From a virus: 25,943 bases of DNA. Positions 15,640 to 21,112 of the stretch are shown here, in pieces (the stretch's first letter is position 1; the number at the start of each line of letters is the position of its first letter). The notes under the pieces were generated by a model. The model was not told the DNA's origin. It did not search any database and worked only from the letters and a program-made list of their open reading frames with translations. Location of the stretch: IMG/VR virus record IMGVR_UViG_3300024265_000194, positions 1 to 25,943 of that record, one strand, 5' to 3'. A program made the position numbers and the translations under genes.

Positions 15640-16071
15640 ATGGATTTTAAGAGAGAATTTTTTGAGACCTGTTCAATGTTGGAATTATACAAGATATTGA
15701 AAGCAGTTGTTAACGAGCGATACAGGCGCCTGGAAAAAGGATGGAAAAGCATTGCAATAATTCCACCAGATTCCAAGAGAGTATTTATCCGGCTATTTGG
15801 GCAAACTGGTATTCATGATGTTGCTAAATATAAAAGGGGTAAATGGCTTGTGGTGGAACATGATTACGATACAGAGAGTGATCCTAACAAAATGTTAACA
15901 AGTGAATATTTTGTAGAACTGGAAAAAAAATATGGAGAAAATACAAACGCTGTTGAATGGCATTACGTCGAAGAAAATTCACCTTGGCCTCTGCACGCTA
16001 ATTTAGCTGTTCATTGTATCAAAGAGATAACAGAGGTTGGATTGGGAAGGGCTAAAAATGGGAAGAAATAA
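15640..16071 (+). CDS. DUF551-like phage protein (tentative)
   Basis: The 143-residue product has a charged helical N-terminus and then a region like DUF551: GWKSIAIIPPDSKRVFIRL, a Lys-Arg-Gly-Lys-Trp turn, and EWHYVEENSPWP about 70 residues later, corresponding to 'W.s....P.....Vl......g.W......V..W.plP..P'. DUF551 proteins are small phage proteins without a known activity. The match is weak. It starts 2 bases after the Lar-like gene and overlaps the next gene by 14 bases. Confidence 0.6.
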   Translation: MDFKREFFETCSMLELYKILKAVVNERYRRLEKGWKSIAIIPPDSKRVFIRLFGQTGIHDVAKYKRGKWLVVEHDYDTESDPNKMLTSEYFVELEKKYGENTNAVEWHYVEENSPWPLHANLAVHCIKEITEVGLGRAKNGKK

Positions 16072-16303
16072 ATTCTACATCAAACCGGTTGCGCCGGGAA
16101 AGACTGAATATCATTACAAGTGCAATAGCTGCCAGGCTGTAAATATATTTAATCATCAATTAACTGATTTAGAACTGCACATTTTGCCTACTCACAGACA
16201 GCCAAATTGCAGATATATAACGCTGGCAAAACCTTACACTATCACCATGATGTCATTAGAACTAAATGGTGATTCGGCAATGCGCCGTCTGGAAGTTTGT
16301 TAA
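16058..16303 (+). CDS. Small zinc-finger protein before the methyltransferase gene
   Basis: ATG 16058 is favoured by GGGAAGG directly upstream; an in-frame start 21 bases earlier lacks this. The 81-residue product has KCNSCQ and a later HILPTHRQPNC, which could form one Cys2/His-Cys zinc site. No family was recognised. It ends 4 bases before the ATG of the cytosine methyltransferase gene, so both are probably translated from one message. Confidence 0.65.
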   Translation: MGRNKFYIKPVAPGKTEYHYKCNSCQAVNIFNHQLTDLELHILPTHRQPNCRYITLAKPYTITMMSLELNGDSAMRRLEVC

Positions 16304-16307
16304 GACA

Positions 16308-17453
16308 ATGGAGAAACAATTAAATGGCCTTGATTTATTCGCCGGAATCGGAGGGTTTTCCCTTGGGATCAGGGGGGCACTTGAGCGCGTCGGCATTGAT
16401 TACAGAACCCTTTGCTATGTCGAAAATGATCTCCCATGCCAGCAAATTCTCAAGAGTAGAATGCTCGATGGAGTCTATACCTTCGGGAATATCTACGGAG
16501 ATATCAGAGAATTTGATGGTAAAGAATGGCGGGGTAAAATTGATATCATCACTGGTGGATTCCCCTGCCAGGATATCAGCCTTGCAGGAAATAGAGCCGG
16601 TATTAAAGGCGAAAGAAGCGGACTATTCTTTGAAATATGGAGAGTGGTTCGCGAGGTTAGACCGGCAATCGTTATCATGGAAAATGTACCAGCAATCACT
16701 TCTACCGGCTATGGAGAAATCACCAGAGAAATTTCCGCGAGCGGGTATCATGTTCAATGGAATAATTTATCCGCTGCGGCTGTGGGAGCTCCGCACCAGA
16801 GAAATAGATGGTTTGCTATTGCCTACTCCAACTGTGCATGGAAACAACAATCGGAAGGGATACAGCAAAAAGAGCGGGGACGGTCTATCAACAGCAGTGA
16901 AAAAATTTCCAACTCCGACAGTAGCCGACAGCAGAAGGGGAAAAGTTTTAGGGGCAATGGAAATGTTTCCGACACCCACAGCGCACGAAGCGGGTGCAGG
17001 AGAAGCATTAAAAAATCTGGTAACGAAAGACGGAAGACCGGCAAAATTAGGGGAAAGAGCTTACAACCCGAAAACAGGAAAACACACACAGATTACATTA
17101 AATCGATCCGTGAAAATGTTTCCAACTCCAACGGTATCAGATGCAATAGCGGGGGAGAGGATTCCGCAGCGAAGCAAAAAAAGATCAGCAAATCTGATTC
17201 ACGTATTGAGAAAAATACCCACACCCACAGCCCAGGACGGGAAAAATTCAACTCTACCACCAAGTCAAAGTCAGAGGGATTCAATTCCGGGTTATCTAAT
17301 TCAGCAAGGGCTTTCTGGAGTGCTGAACCCCTTGTGGGTAGAGTGGTTGATGGGTTTTCCGGTAGGAATGACAGAATTAGAGCCCTTGGCAATGCTGTTG
17401 TTCCCCAAGTGGTAGCGGAAGTAGTCAGAAGAATATTGATAGATGGAGAGTAG
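16308..17453 (+). CDS. dcm: DNA cytosine-C5 methyltransferase (Dcm-like)
   Basis: ATG 16308 gives 381 residues with all main C5-methyltransferase motifs. Motif I is DLFAGIGGFSLG (9-20). Motif IV is GGFPCQ with catalytic Cys87. Motif VI is ENV (125-127). Motif VIII is HQRNRWFAIA (163-172). The last motifs are RVVDGF...RIRALGNAVVPQV (345-368). The enzyme transfers a methyl group from S-adenosylmethionine to cytosine in a specific site, probably to protect phage DNA from restriction. The stretch between motifs VIII and IX (about 175-335) is a low-complexity, Ser/Asn/Lys/Arg-rich string with repeats SNSDS, SDTHS, SNSNG and SKSDS, not a normal compact target-recognition domain. It coincides with the conserved repeats of an overlapping second frame, so its sequence may be dictated by that frame. 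Confidence 0.92.
   Translation: MEKQLNGLDLFAGIGGFSLGIRGALERVGIDYRTLCYVENDLPCQQILKSRMLDGVYTFGNIYGDIREFDGKEWRGKIDIITGGFPCQDISLAGNRAGIKGERSGLFFEIWRVVREVRPAIVIMENVPAITSTGYGEITREISASGYHVQWNNLSAAAVGAPHQRNRWFAIAYSNCAWKQQSEGIQQKERGRSINSSEKISNSDSSRQQKGKSFRGNGNVSDTHSARSGCRRSIKKSGNERRKTGKIRGKSLQPENRKTHTDYIKSIRENVSNSNGIRCNSGGEDSAAKQKKISKSDSRIEKNTHTHSPGREKFNSTTKSKSEGFNSGLSNSARAFWSAEPLVGRVVDGFSGRNDRIRALGNAVVPQVVAEVVRRILIDGE
16324..17415 (+). CDS. Second protein encoded in the +1 frame across the methyltransferase gene (PTPT-repeat protein)
   Basis: A 363-codon open frame on the same strand lies almost entirely inside dcm. It has the features of a protein group often seen beside or within phage cytosine methyltransferase genes: SPARISALQEIEPVLK (80-95), LDRQSLSWKMYQQSLL (112-127), FPRAGIMFNG (137-146), five PTPT units (167, 196, 216, 267, 299, each preceded by Leu, Phe or Ile-Pro contexts) and NPLWVEWLMGFPVGMTELEP near the end (335-354). 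GGAG at 16310-16313 is a possible binding site for ATG 16324; ATG 16516, just before the conserved part, is another possible start. Function is unknown; a partner or specificity factor for the methyltransferase is a guess. Random open frames do not normally carry conserved motifs, so I think it is real. Confidence 0.7.
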   Translation: MALIYSPESEGFPLGSGGHLSASALITEPFAMSKMISHASKFSRVECSMESIPSGISTEISENLMVKNGGVKLISSLVDSPARISALQEIEPVLKAKEADYSLKYGEWFARLDRQSLSWKMYQQSLLPAMEKSPEKFPRAGIMFNGIIYPLRLWELRTREIDGLLLPTPTVHGNNNRKGYSKKSGDGLSTAVKKFPTPTVADSRRGKVLGAMEMFPTPTAHEAGAGEALKNLVTKDGRPAKLGERAYNPKTGKHTQITLNRSVKMFPTPTVSDAIAGERIPQRSKKRSANLIHVLRKIPTPTAQDGKNSTLPPSQSQRDSIPGYLIQQGLSGVLNPLWVEWLMGFPVGMTELEPLAMLLFPKW

Positions 17454-17455
17454 AT

Positions 17456-17737
17456 ATGGATTATAGGCTAATTAGATCAATGAAACCGGTAGCGAGTCAT
17501 AATTACGAGTGTAACGCTTGTTTGTTTTTAGATAATGGTGCTTTAGGTGACATTTTCTTTGAAATGTCATTTGCCCAAAAGCGTGCAGTAGTCAAGCACA
17601 TTCGCCATAATAACGGCGAAATACAGAAAGGTGACAGATATAATTATGATGTTGGTATCCAGGACGGCGAAAGAGTAACAACCAAGTCAATTCCGGCAAT
17701 AGATGCTATTTGCCAGGAATTTGATATTTATCAGTAG
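17456..17737 (+). CDS. Small phage protein with partial Cys motif
   Basis: The 93-residue product begins MDYRLIRSMKPVASHNYECNACLFL and later has QKGDRYNYDVGIQDGERVTTKSIPA. This resembles phage proteins of the type 'R.P..C..C...I..G..Y.........g.......h..C', in which a first Cys pair and a later His/Cys bind zinc. It starts 2 bases after dcm and ends 9 bases before the next gene, so it belongs to the same operon. No function can be assigned. Confidence 0.65.
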   Translation: MDYRLIRSMKPVASHNYECNACLFLDNGALGDIFFEMSFAQKRAVVKHIRHNNGEIQKGDRYNYDVGIQDGERVTTKSIPAIDAICQEFDIYQ

Positions 17738-17746
17738 GAGAGAATT

Positions 17747-18124
17747 ATGAGTGAAATAAAAAAGTTACTAAATAATTGCGAAGAGGGTGTATTAATAAAG
17801 TTAGATCAACCTCTTGTGATCGAAGAACAGCATAGCAATATGTATTATCACTATATACCATTACCAGAGGGCAATTTACCAGTGATGATAGATGCTAGAG
17901 TAGGGGAAATAGTTTGTATTTTGAATAATCTACATGCTGAAATCTGTAAATGTGGCGAAGAGCGATTTAATGATACCTTTAAGTATTGCCCATATTGCGC
18001 AGAAAAATATCCTGATACATTTGGCAATGTTGGCGGTCGCATCATTGATATTCAGCTAAGGCGTTCATTTGGAAAAACACCACCTCGTTATTTAGTGGTT
18101 GTGCAAGTAGGAGATGCTTCATGA
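17747..18124 (+). CDS. Zinc-ribbon protein of unknown function
   Basis: The 125-residue protein has an N-terminal half with beta character (GVLIKLDQPLVIEEQ, then YHYIPLPEGNLPVMIDARVGEIV) and a zinc ribbon in the second half: CKCGEERFND followed by YCPYCAEKYPD. The tail is basic. AGGAGAG lies before the ATG and the stop overlaps the next gene as ATGA. No family was recognised; the ribbon type is common in small nucleic-acid or protein binding modules. Confidence 0.68.
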   Translation: MSEIKKLLNNCEEGVLIKLDQPLVIEEQHSNMYYHYIPLPEGNLPVMIDARVGEIVCILNNLHAEICKCGEERFNDTFKYCPYCAEKYPDTFGNVGGRIIDIQLRRSFGKTPPRYLVVVQVGDAS

Positions 18125-18417
18125 AAGTATGGGAAATGATGAACAGAACAGAATTGTTCGGCGAATACACTGCCAAAGATGATGGTATTGTTTGCCTCTG
18201 CTGTGGACAGATTGCAAACGAAAACGAAATAGGCGTAACAGGTGAATGGACTGAAAAATTTCCACACAAATCAAGCTGTTTTTTAATCCAGGATATCGAT
18301 ACAGCCAAAGGTAATACAATCTTCCAGAATGGATTACTACTCAGAATAGCTCTAAAAAGCCTCTGGAAACAAATAGTTGATATCTGTAAAGAAACTATCA
18401 GGGAGATAAAATCATGA
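18121..18417 (+). CDS. Small Cys/His protein of unknown function
   Basis: The 98-residue product shows VCLCCGQIANENEIG and a later HKSSC, a likely C-C-H-C zinc site within residues 24-55. The rest is an amphipathic helix (LLLRIALKSLWKQIVDICKETIREI). It is coupled to both neighbours by ATGA overlaps. No family was recognised. Confidence 0.65.
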   Translation: MKVWEMMNRTELFGEYTAKDDGIVCLCCGQIANENEIGVTGEWTEKFPHKSSCFLIQDIDTAKGNTIFQNGLLLRIALKSLWKQIVDICKETIREIKS

Positions 18418-18701
18418 TCAAGCGTTTATTTTGGCTAATCAGGGCAATATTTGCTTACTTTGAATTCAAGCGAGAAGTTGGAAACCAGAAAGGTGTACTA
18501 TTTGCCTTGAGGCAATATTGCTATTTGTGCACTGAATGCGGCTCTACTGGTGAATCTGATAAATTAGTAGTTGATGGTGAATATTCTGTAACCTGTCCGG
18601 ACTGCAAAGCAGAATTTATCAAGATTGATAACATACTGCAAATATGTAAATATTGGAAAACAACCATTAGATATATTGTCAAGGGTCGTTACTGGTGTTA
18701 A
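18414..18701 (+). CDS. Small zinc-ribbon protein with hydrophobic N-terminus
   Basis: The 95-residue product starts with an aromatic, hydrophobic segment (MIKRLFWLIRAIFAYFEF) that may be a membrane-surface helix. It then has two Cys pairs, CYLCTECG and TCPDCKAEF, about 25 residues apart, a classic zinc ribbon. The C-terminus is basic and aromatic. It overlaps the previous gene by ATGA and the next by TAATG. Function unknown. Confidence 0.65.
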   Translation: MIKRLFWLIRAIFAYFEFKREVGNQKGVLFALRQYCYLCTECGSTGESDKLVVDGEYSVTCPDCKAEFIKIDNILQICKYWKTTIRYIVKGRYWC

Positions 18702-18883
18702 TGAAGCTAAATAAAATTGAGAGGCAATGCAGTAAATGCCAATGGTGCACATTTGAAACAATAGCTACGGTTATTATGGCTGGTTGGCTGTTGAATTTTG
18801 AGGATAGCAAATGGACTTGTGGCGAATGTCCAAGACCAGAAAGTAAAAAGGTGAAGCATGGCACATCAAAAAGGATTTCATAG
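18701..18883 (+). CDS. Very small Cys-rich protein
   Basis: ATG 18701 overlaps the previous stop. The 60-residue product has CSKCQWC near the N-terminus and TCGECP near residue 40, with a hydrophobic stretch (TIATVIMAGWLLNF) in between and a basic tail. Four or five cysteines could hold one zinc ion. Its last 26 bases overlap the start of the XRE regulator gene. No family was recognised. Confidence 0.6.
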   Translation: MKLNKIERQCSKCQWCTFETIATVIMAGWLLNFEDSKWTCGECPRPESKKVKHGTSKRIS

Positions 18884-19094
18884 CAAGGCGTTAAAAAGAG
18901 AAGCATTTGCTAAACGTATTGAGGATAAGAGAATATTGCTTAAACTTTCATCATCAGAATTAGCGGTTAAAGCCGGAATTAGCAGAAATACAATGCAACA
19001 TTATGAAGAGGCTACAGCCTTCCCAGGTGATGACAACATGATCAAGTTAGCAGATGCGTTAGAAACAACACCACATCATCTAAGAGGTGAATAG
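18858..19094 (+). CDS. XRE-family HTH transcriptional regulator
   Basis: The 78-residue protein is a complete lambda-repressor-like (HTH_3) domain: KRIEDKRILLKLSSSELAVKAGISRNTMQHYEEATAFPGDDNMIKLADALETTPHHLR. The recognition helix is in SRNTMQHYE, and the ending with a residue pattern 'L...L......L.G' is typical. It is basic at the N-terminus. It probably binds a palindromic operator; the inverted repeats at 11428-11440 and 19904-19923 are candidates. Its position in the middle of the operon, overlapping the gene before, suggests feedback control of the phage's own genes. Confidence 0.82.
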   Translation: MAHQKGFHSKALKREAFAKRIEDKRILLKLSSSELAVKAGISRNTMQHYEEATAFPGDDNMIKLADALETTPHHLRGE

Positions 19095-19099
19095 TGGCT

Positions 19100-19288
19100 A
19101 TGACTAGAGAGAATCAAACAATCTGTAAATGTAATATTTGTCAAAAATTCAAGTATTCTTTTGATGTAATCCTGTGTAAACATTGCCTAAAGGCTATTTG
19201 TTCTGGTTGCTGTGTTATAAAGGAAAAATACGGTTATTGTCCTAATTGCAATAATTTGATAGCAGAAATTGATACTCAAATACATTGA
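19100..19288 (+). CDS. Small RING/zinc-ribbon-like Cys-rich protein
   Basis: The product (62 residues from ATG 19100, or 64 from GTG 19094 which overlaps the previous stop) has Cys pairs CKCNIC, LCKHC, CSGC and CPNC in order, i.e. about eight zinc ligands spaced like a RING or double ribbon. AAGAGGTG at 19083-19090 fits ATG 19100 better. Function is unknown. Several such cross-brace mini-proteins occur in this window. Confidence 0.65.
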   Translation: MTRENQTICKCNICQKFKYSFDVILCKHCLKAICSGCCVIKEKYGYCPNCNNLIAEIDTQIH

Positions 19289-19296
19289 GGTGATTA

Positions 19297-19902
19297 ATGT
19301 CTAAGACGATAGAAAATTTAGGTAATGGGGTAGGTGATCAAAATTATGGTACACCCTGGTATTTTTATGAGTATTTCAATGAGATATTCGGCTTTACTCG
19401 CGATTGCTGTGCTGATGAAATTAACCACAAGCATGAGAAATACTGGACAAAAAAAGATAACGCTTTAGCGCAATCCTGGAAAGATGAGATTATCTGGTGC
19501 AATCCACCATTTGGGCAAATAGCACCTTTTGCAGAAAAAGCTCTTGAGGAATTACAGAAGCATGGCACCACCACAGTAATGATTACTCCAAACTATTCAG
19601 GAACATTTTATTTCAGGGATTATTTGAACAAAGCTCAAATCTGGTTTATTACCGGTCGTATCAGATTTCAATTACCCGGTAGCTACGAGCTTGCAGGGGA
19701 GAATCCTAACTATATGGTGATTATAATATTTAGTCCTGAATTTTGCCGCATGGGAGATATGAGCGGGGATGTAAAGTTACTGGATTTACAGAAAATCAAA
19801 GATCACAACCAAGGCGAATTATTCAAAAAAGAGGTAATTGCTGAACCGGTCAAAAAGGTAAATAAAACAGAAGCGGCTCTTAAAAGGTTGACTTCTGAAT
19901 AG
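19297..19902 (+). CDS. dam: Phage DNA adenine-N6 methyltransferase (Dam family)
   Basis: This 201-residue protein matches the phage N-6-adenine-methyltransferase family. The N-terminus contains NYGTPWYFYEYFNEIFGFTRDCCAD, the family's 'w.TP...f..l...f.f.lD.aA' block. The catalytic motif IV is NPPFG at 69-73, within WCNPPFGQIAPF. A later IRFQLPG fits the conserved end region. It methylates adenine in DNA with S-adenosylmethionine as donor, which protects phage DNA from restriction or affects replication timing. The last ~40 residues are Lys/Glu-rich. No restriction enzyme gene is adjacent, so it is a solitary enzyme. GAGGTGA precedes the ATG. Confidence 0.88.
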   Translation: MSKTIENLGNGVGDQNYGTPWYFYEYFNEIFGFTRDCCADEINHKHEKYWTKKDNALAQSWKDEIIWCNPPFGQIAPFAEKALEELQKHGTTTVMITPNYSGTFYFRDYLNKAQIWFITGRIRFQLPGSYELAGENPNYMVIIIFSPEFCRMGDMSGDVKLLDLQKIKDHNQGELFKKEVIAEPVKKVNKTEAALKRLTSE

Positions 19903-19903
19903 A

Positions 19904-19923
19904 CTGTGTTAATTTTAACACAG
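19904..19923 (+). promoter_or_regulatory. Perfect inverted repeat upstream of HTH gene, probable operator
   Basis: CTGTGTTAA (19904-19912) and TTAACACAG (19915-19923) form a perfect 9-bp inverted repeat with a 2-base centre. It lies in the 34-base gap between dam and the small HTH gene, 13 bases before its ATG. There is no T-run after it, so it fits an operator better than a terminator. Confidence 0.55.
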
Positions 19924-19936
19924 CGAAGAGGTAAAA

Positions 19937-20167
19937 ATGGCTACTATAAAAGAAAAAATAAAAACTCTAAGATTTGAGTTTGACATGAAAATCAAAGATA
20001 TTGCAGAGGAAATTGGTGTCACCAAATCGGCGGCATATAAATATAGCTCTGGTCAAAGATTAAAGCCTGATCAGGAAATAGAAGATAAAACCGATGCGTT
20101 GATCGAGCGTTTACGTAAAAGCGGTATAAATTATTATCGCCTCAAAAATTCCCGGTCAAGCAAATGA
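19937..20167 (+). CDS. Small HTH regulator
   Basis: The 76-residue protein contains a helix-turn-helix: MKIKDIAEEIGVTKSAAYKYSSGQR (residues 17-41), where VTKSAAYKY would be the recognition helix, followed by a charged helix (DKTDALIERLRKSG) that may dimerise. A palindrome sits 13 bases upstream of its ATG, which suggests autoregulation. GAAGAGG precedes the start. The gene overlaps the next by ATGA. Confidence 0.75.
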   Translation: MATIKEKIKTLRFEFDMKIKDIAEEIGVTKSAAYKYSSGQRLKPDQEIEDKTDALIERLRKSGINYYRLKNSRSSK

Positions 20168-20523
20168 AATGGTTTGCCATAGCGGTAATAATTGCAGCTA
20201 TTCTTTTGCTGATAGGGGTTGTGGCTTTCTCGCTTTATTCGATATTTGACGCTCATGATGGACGTATTCTTGCTGCTAATGGTCATAAAAATAAATATTT
20301 GAAAATGATAGAGGCTTTTAAAATGGAAAAGACAGAAAAAGAATTAACTCCCAGGAACACGGCTAGACAGAAAGCAACGGGATTATTGATATTTGGTGTT
20401 GGTTTTCTCATAGCTGTAATATCAGCGGTCTGGTTAACATTTACCAATTATGGACCTGGTGCAGCATTTTTTACTTTTGGAGTATTGCTAGCTGTATTAG
20501 GTTTTATATATCCAAAATTATAG
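20164..20523 (+). CDS. Small membrane protein with three predicted transmembrane segments
   Basis: The 119-residue product has hydrophobic segments at about 4-27, 72-93 and 97-116, separated by a charged loop (DAHDGRILAANGHKNKYLKMIEAFKMEKTEKEL) that by charge is probably cytoplasmic. It lacks a lipobox or cleavage site. It overlaps the HTH gene by ATGA, so the two are co-translated. Possible roles are superinfection exclusion, lysis control or host membrane modification; nothing in the sequence decides between them. It is the last coding gene before the long structured non-coding region. Confidence 0.7.
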   Translation: MKWFAIAVIIAAILLLIGVVAFSLYSIFDAHDGRILAANGHKNKYLKMIEAFKMEKTEKELTPRNTARQKATGLLIFGVGFLIAVISAVWLTFTNYGPGAAFFTFGVLLAVLGFIYPKL

Positions 20524-20528
20524 CTTTA

Positions 20529-20860
20529 ATCATGAGCCTCCTTATTCATGATAATGGGTTGGCTGTCCCACTGGATGCTTTAATTCAGGAAACAGCTCCG
20601 GTTCTTTGATAAAGAGTTTGCAAGTCGGTAACGATGCTGTGTGAAGCATGGCAACCTATCTGTCACGATGCGGAATAATAGGCGACAAGCGCGGAAGCAT
20701 GACCTGATCAGTCAGTAAGCCTCATTAAGTCGCGGGAAAATGTTACGGCGCGGGCGGTTAGAATCCGACTAGTCCGGCTTGCATGAAGTTGCTTGATACA
20801 CGCGTTGTCTGTCGCGTTAATAACAGACCATAGTTTAGCTACTATAGTCAATTATCAAGT
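20529..20860 (+). ncRNA. Candidate large structured RNA
   Basis: No credible gene fits here, but many perfect short helices do. ATCATGA/TCATGAT (20529-20552) has the loop GCCTCCTTAT. Further helices are TCTTT/AAAGA (20603-20615), ATGCT/AGCAT (20634-20649), CCTAT/ATAGG (20655-20682) and TGAC/GTCA (20700-20714), plus a T-arm-like CGG-TTAGAAT-CCG (20755-20767). A three-way junction is closed by CTTGATA/TATCAAG (20792-20798/20853-20859) and contains GTCTGT/ACAGAC (20807-20828) and ATAGT/ACTAT (20830-20845). Together with the tRNA-like element that follows, this recalls large phage RNAs such as GOLLD and ROOL, which often sit near tRNAs; I cannot verify membership. The strand is chosen by the flanking genes and the + strand tRNA-like fold. 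A weak promoter (TTGCTA 20485-20490, TATATC 20507-20512) may precede it. Confidence 0.55.
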
Positions 20861-20864
20861 ATAG

Positions 20865-20970
20865 AGTCCCGTAGCGGCATGATAATGCTATTGGTGGAGA
20901 TAGAAAGAAGCTAGTAAATCGGCGTCCGCTACTTCTATCGTCTGTCGGTTCAACTCCGGTCTACGGGACT
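20865..20970 (+). ncRNA. tRNA-like cloverleaf without a readable anticodon arm
   Basis: CCCGTAG (20868-20874) pairs with CTACGGG (20961-20967), extended by AGT/ACT to 10 bp. Directly stacked on it is a 5-bp T stem (20944-20948/20956-20960, with two wobble pairs) with the canonical 7-base T loop TTCAACT. This 7+5 geometry is exactly that of tRNA. Position 20968 would be the discriminator A; no CCA follows. The remaining 69 bases do not fold as normal D and anticodon arms. They form a GCAT-GATA-ATGC hairpin (20877-20888) and a long arm with GATAGAA/TTCTATC (20899-20905/20933-20939). Possible readings are an aberrant or decayed tRNA, a tRNA with an insertion, or the tRNA-like domain of a larger RNA. 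Confidence 0.65.
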
Positions 20971-20979
20971 TTAAAGAAA

Positions 20980-21062
20980 TAACCCCCAAATAAACAGCAC
21001 CAGGTAGGGGTTAGCCCTGGTAGGAAACAAATCGCTGGCAAAGCCCCGATAAGCCAGCGATT
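20980..21062 (+). ncRNA. Competing helices and a 10-bp hairpin downstream of the tRNA-like element
   Basis: TAACCCC (20980-20986) can pair with GGGGTTA (21007-21013), and ACCAGG (20999-21004) with CCTGGT (21016-21021). The two helices interleave, but only two bases link 21013 to 21016, too short to cross a 7-bp stem, so they are probably alternatives. AATCGCTGGC/GCCAGCGATT (21030-21039/21053-21062) then forms a perfect 10-bp hairpin. No T-run follows, so this is not a terminator. Confidence 0.45.
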
Positions 21063-21112
21063 GCCAGATGACAGTAAACAAAACTAAAAAGCACTGTGCA
21101 AGAGAGGTAAAT

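Noticed and set aside
16767-17392. - strand frames with repeats such as VGVGN
   Set aside because: They are the reverse reading of the PTPT/SNSDS repeat DNA; no independent support, unlike the + strand second frame.
20532-20609. 25-codon frame MSLLIHDNGLAVPLDALIQ...
   Set aside because: No ribosome binding site upstream, and the start lies in the stem of a perfect hairpin; more likely part of the RNA structure.
20750-20780. A second complete tRNA gene
   Set aside because: Only a T-arm-like piece is present; no acceptor stem partner could be found upstream.
20865-20970. tmRNA
   Set aside because: The T arm resembles that of tmRNA, but acceptor halves are only about 100 bases apart and there is no tag reading frame or pseudoknot series between them.
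20980-21021. H-type pseudoknot
   Set aside because: The loop that must cross the 7-bp stem is only 2 bases long, so both helices are unlikely to form together.
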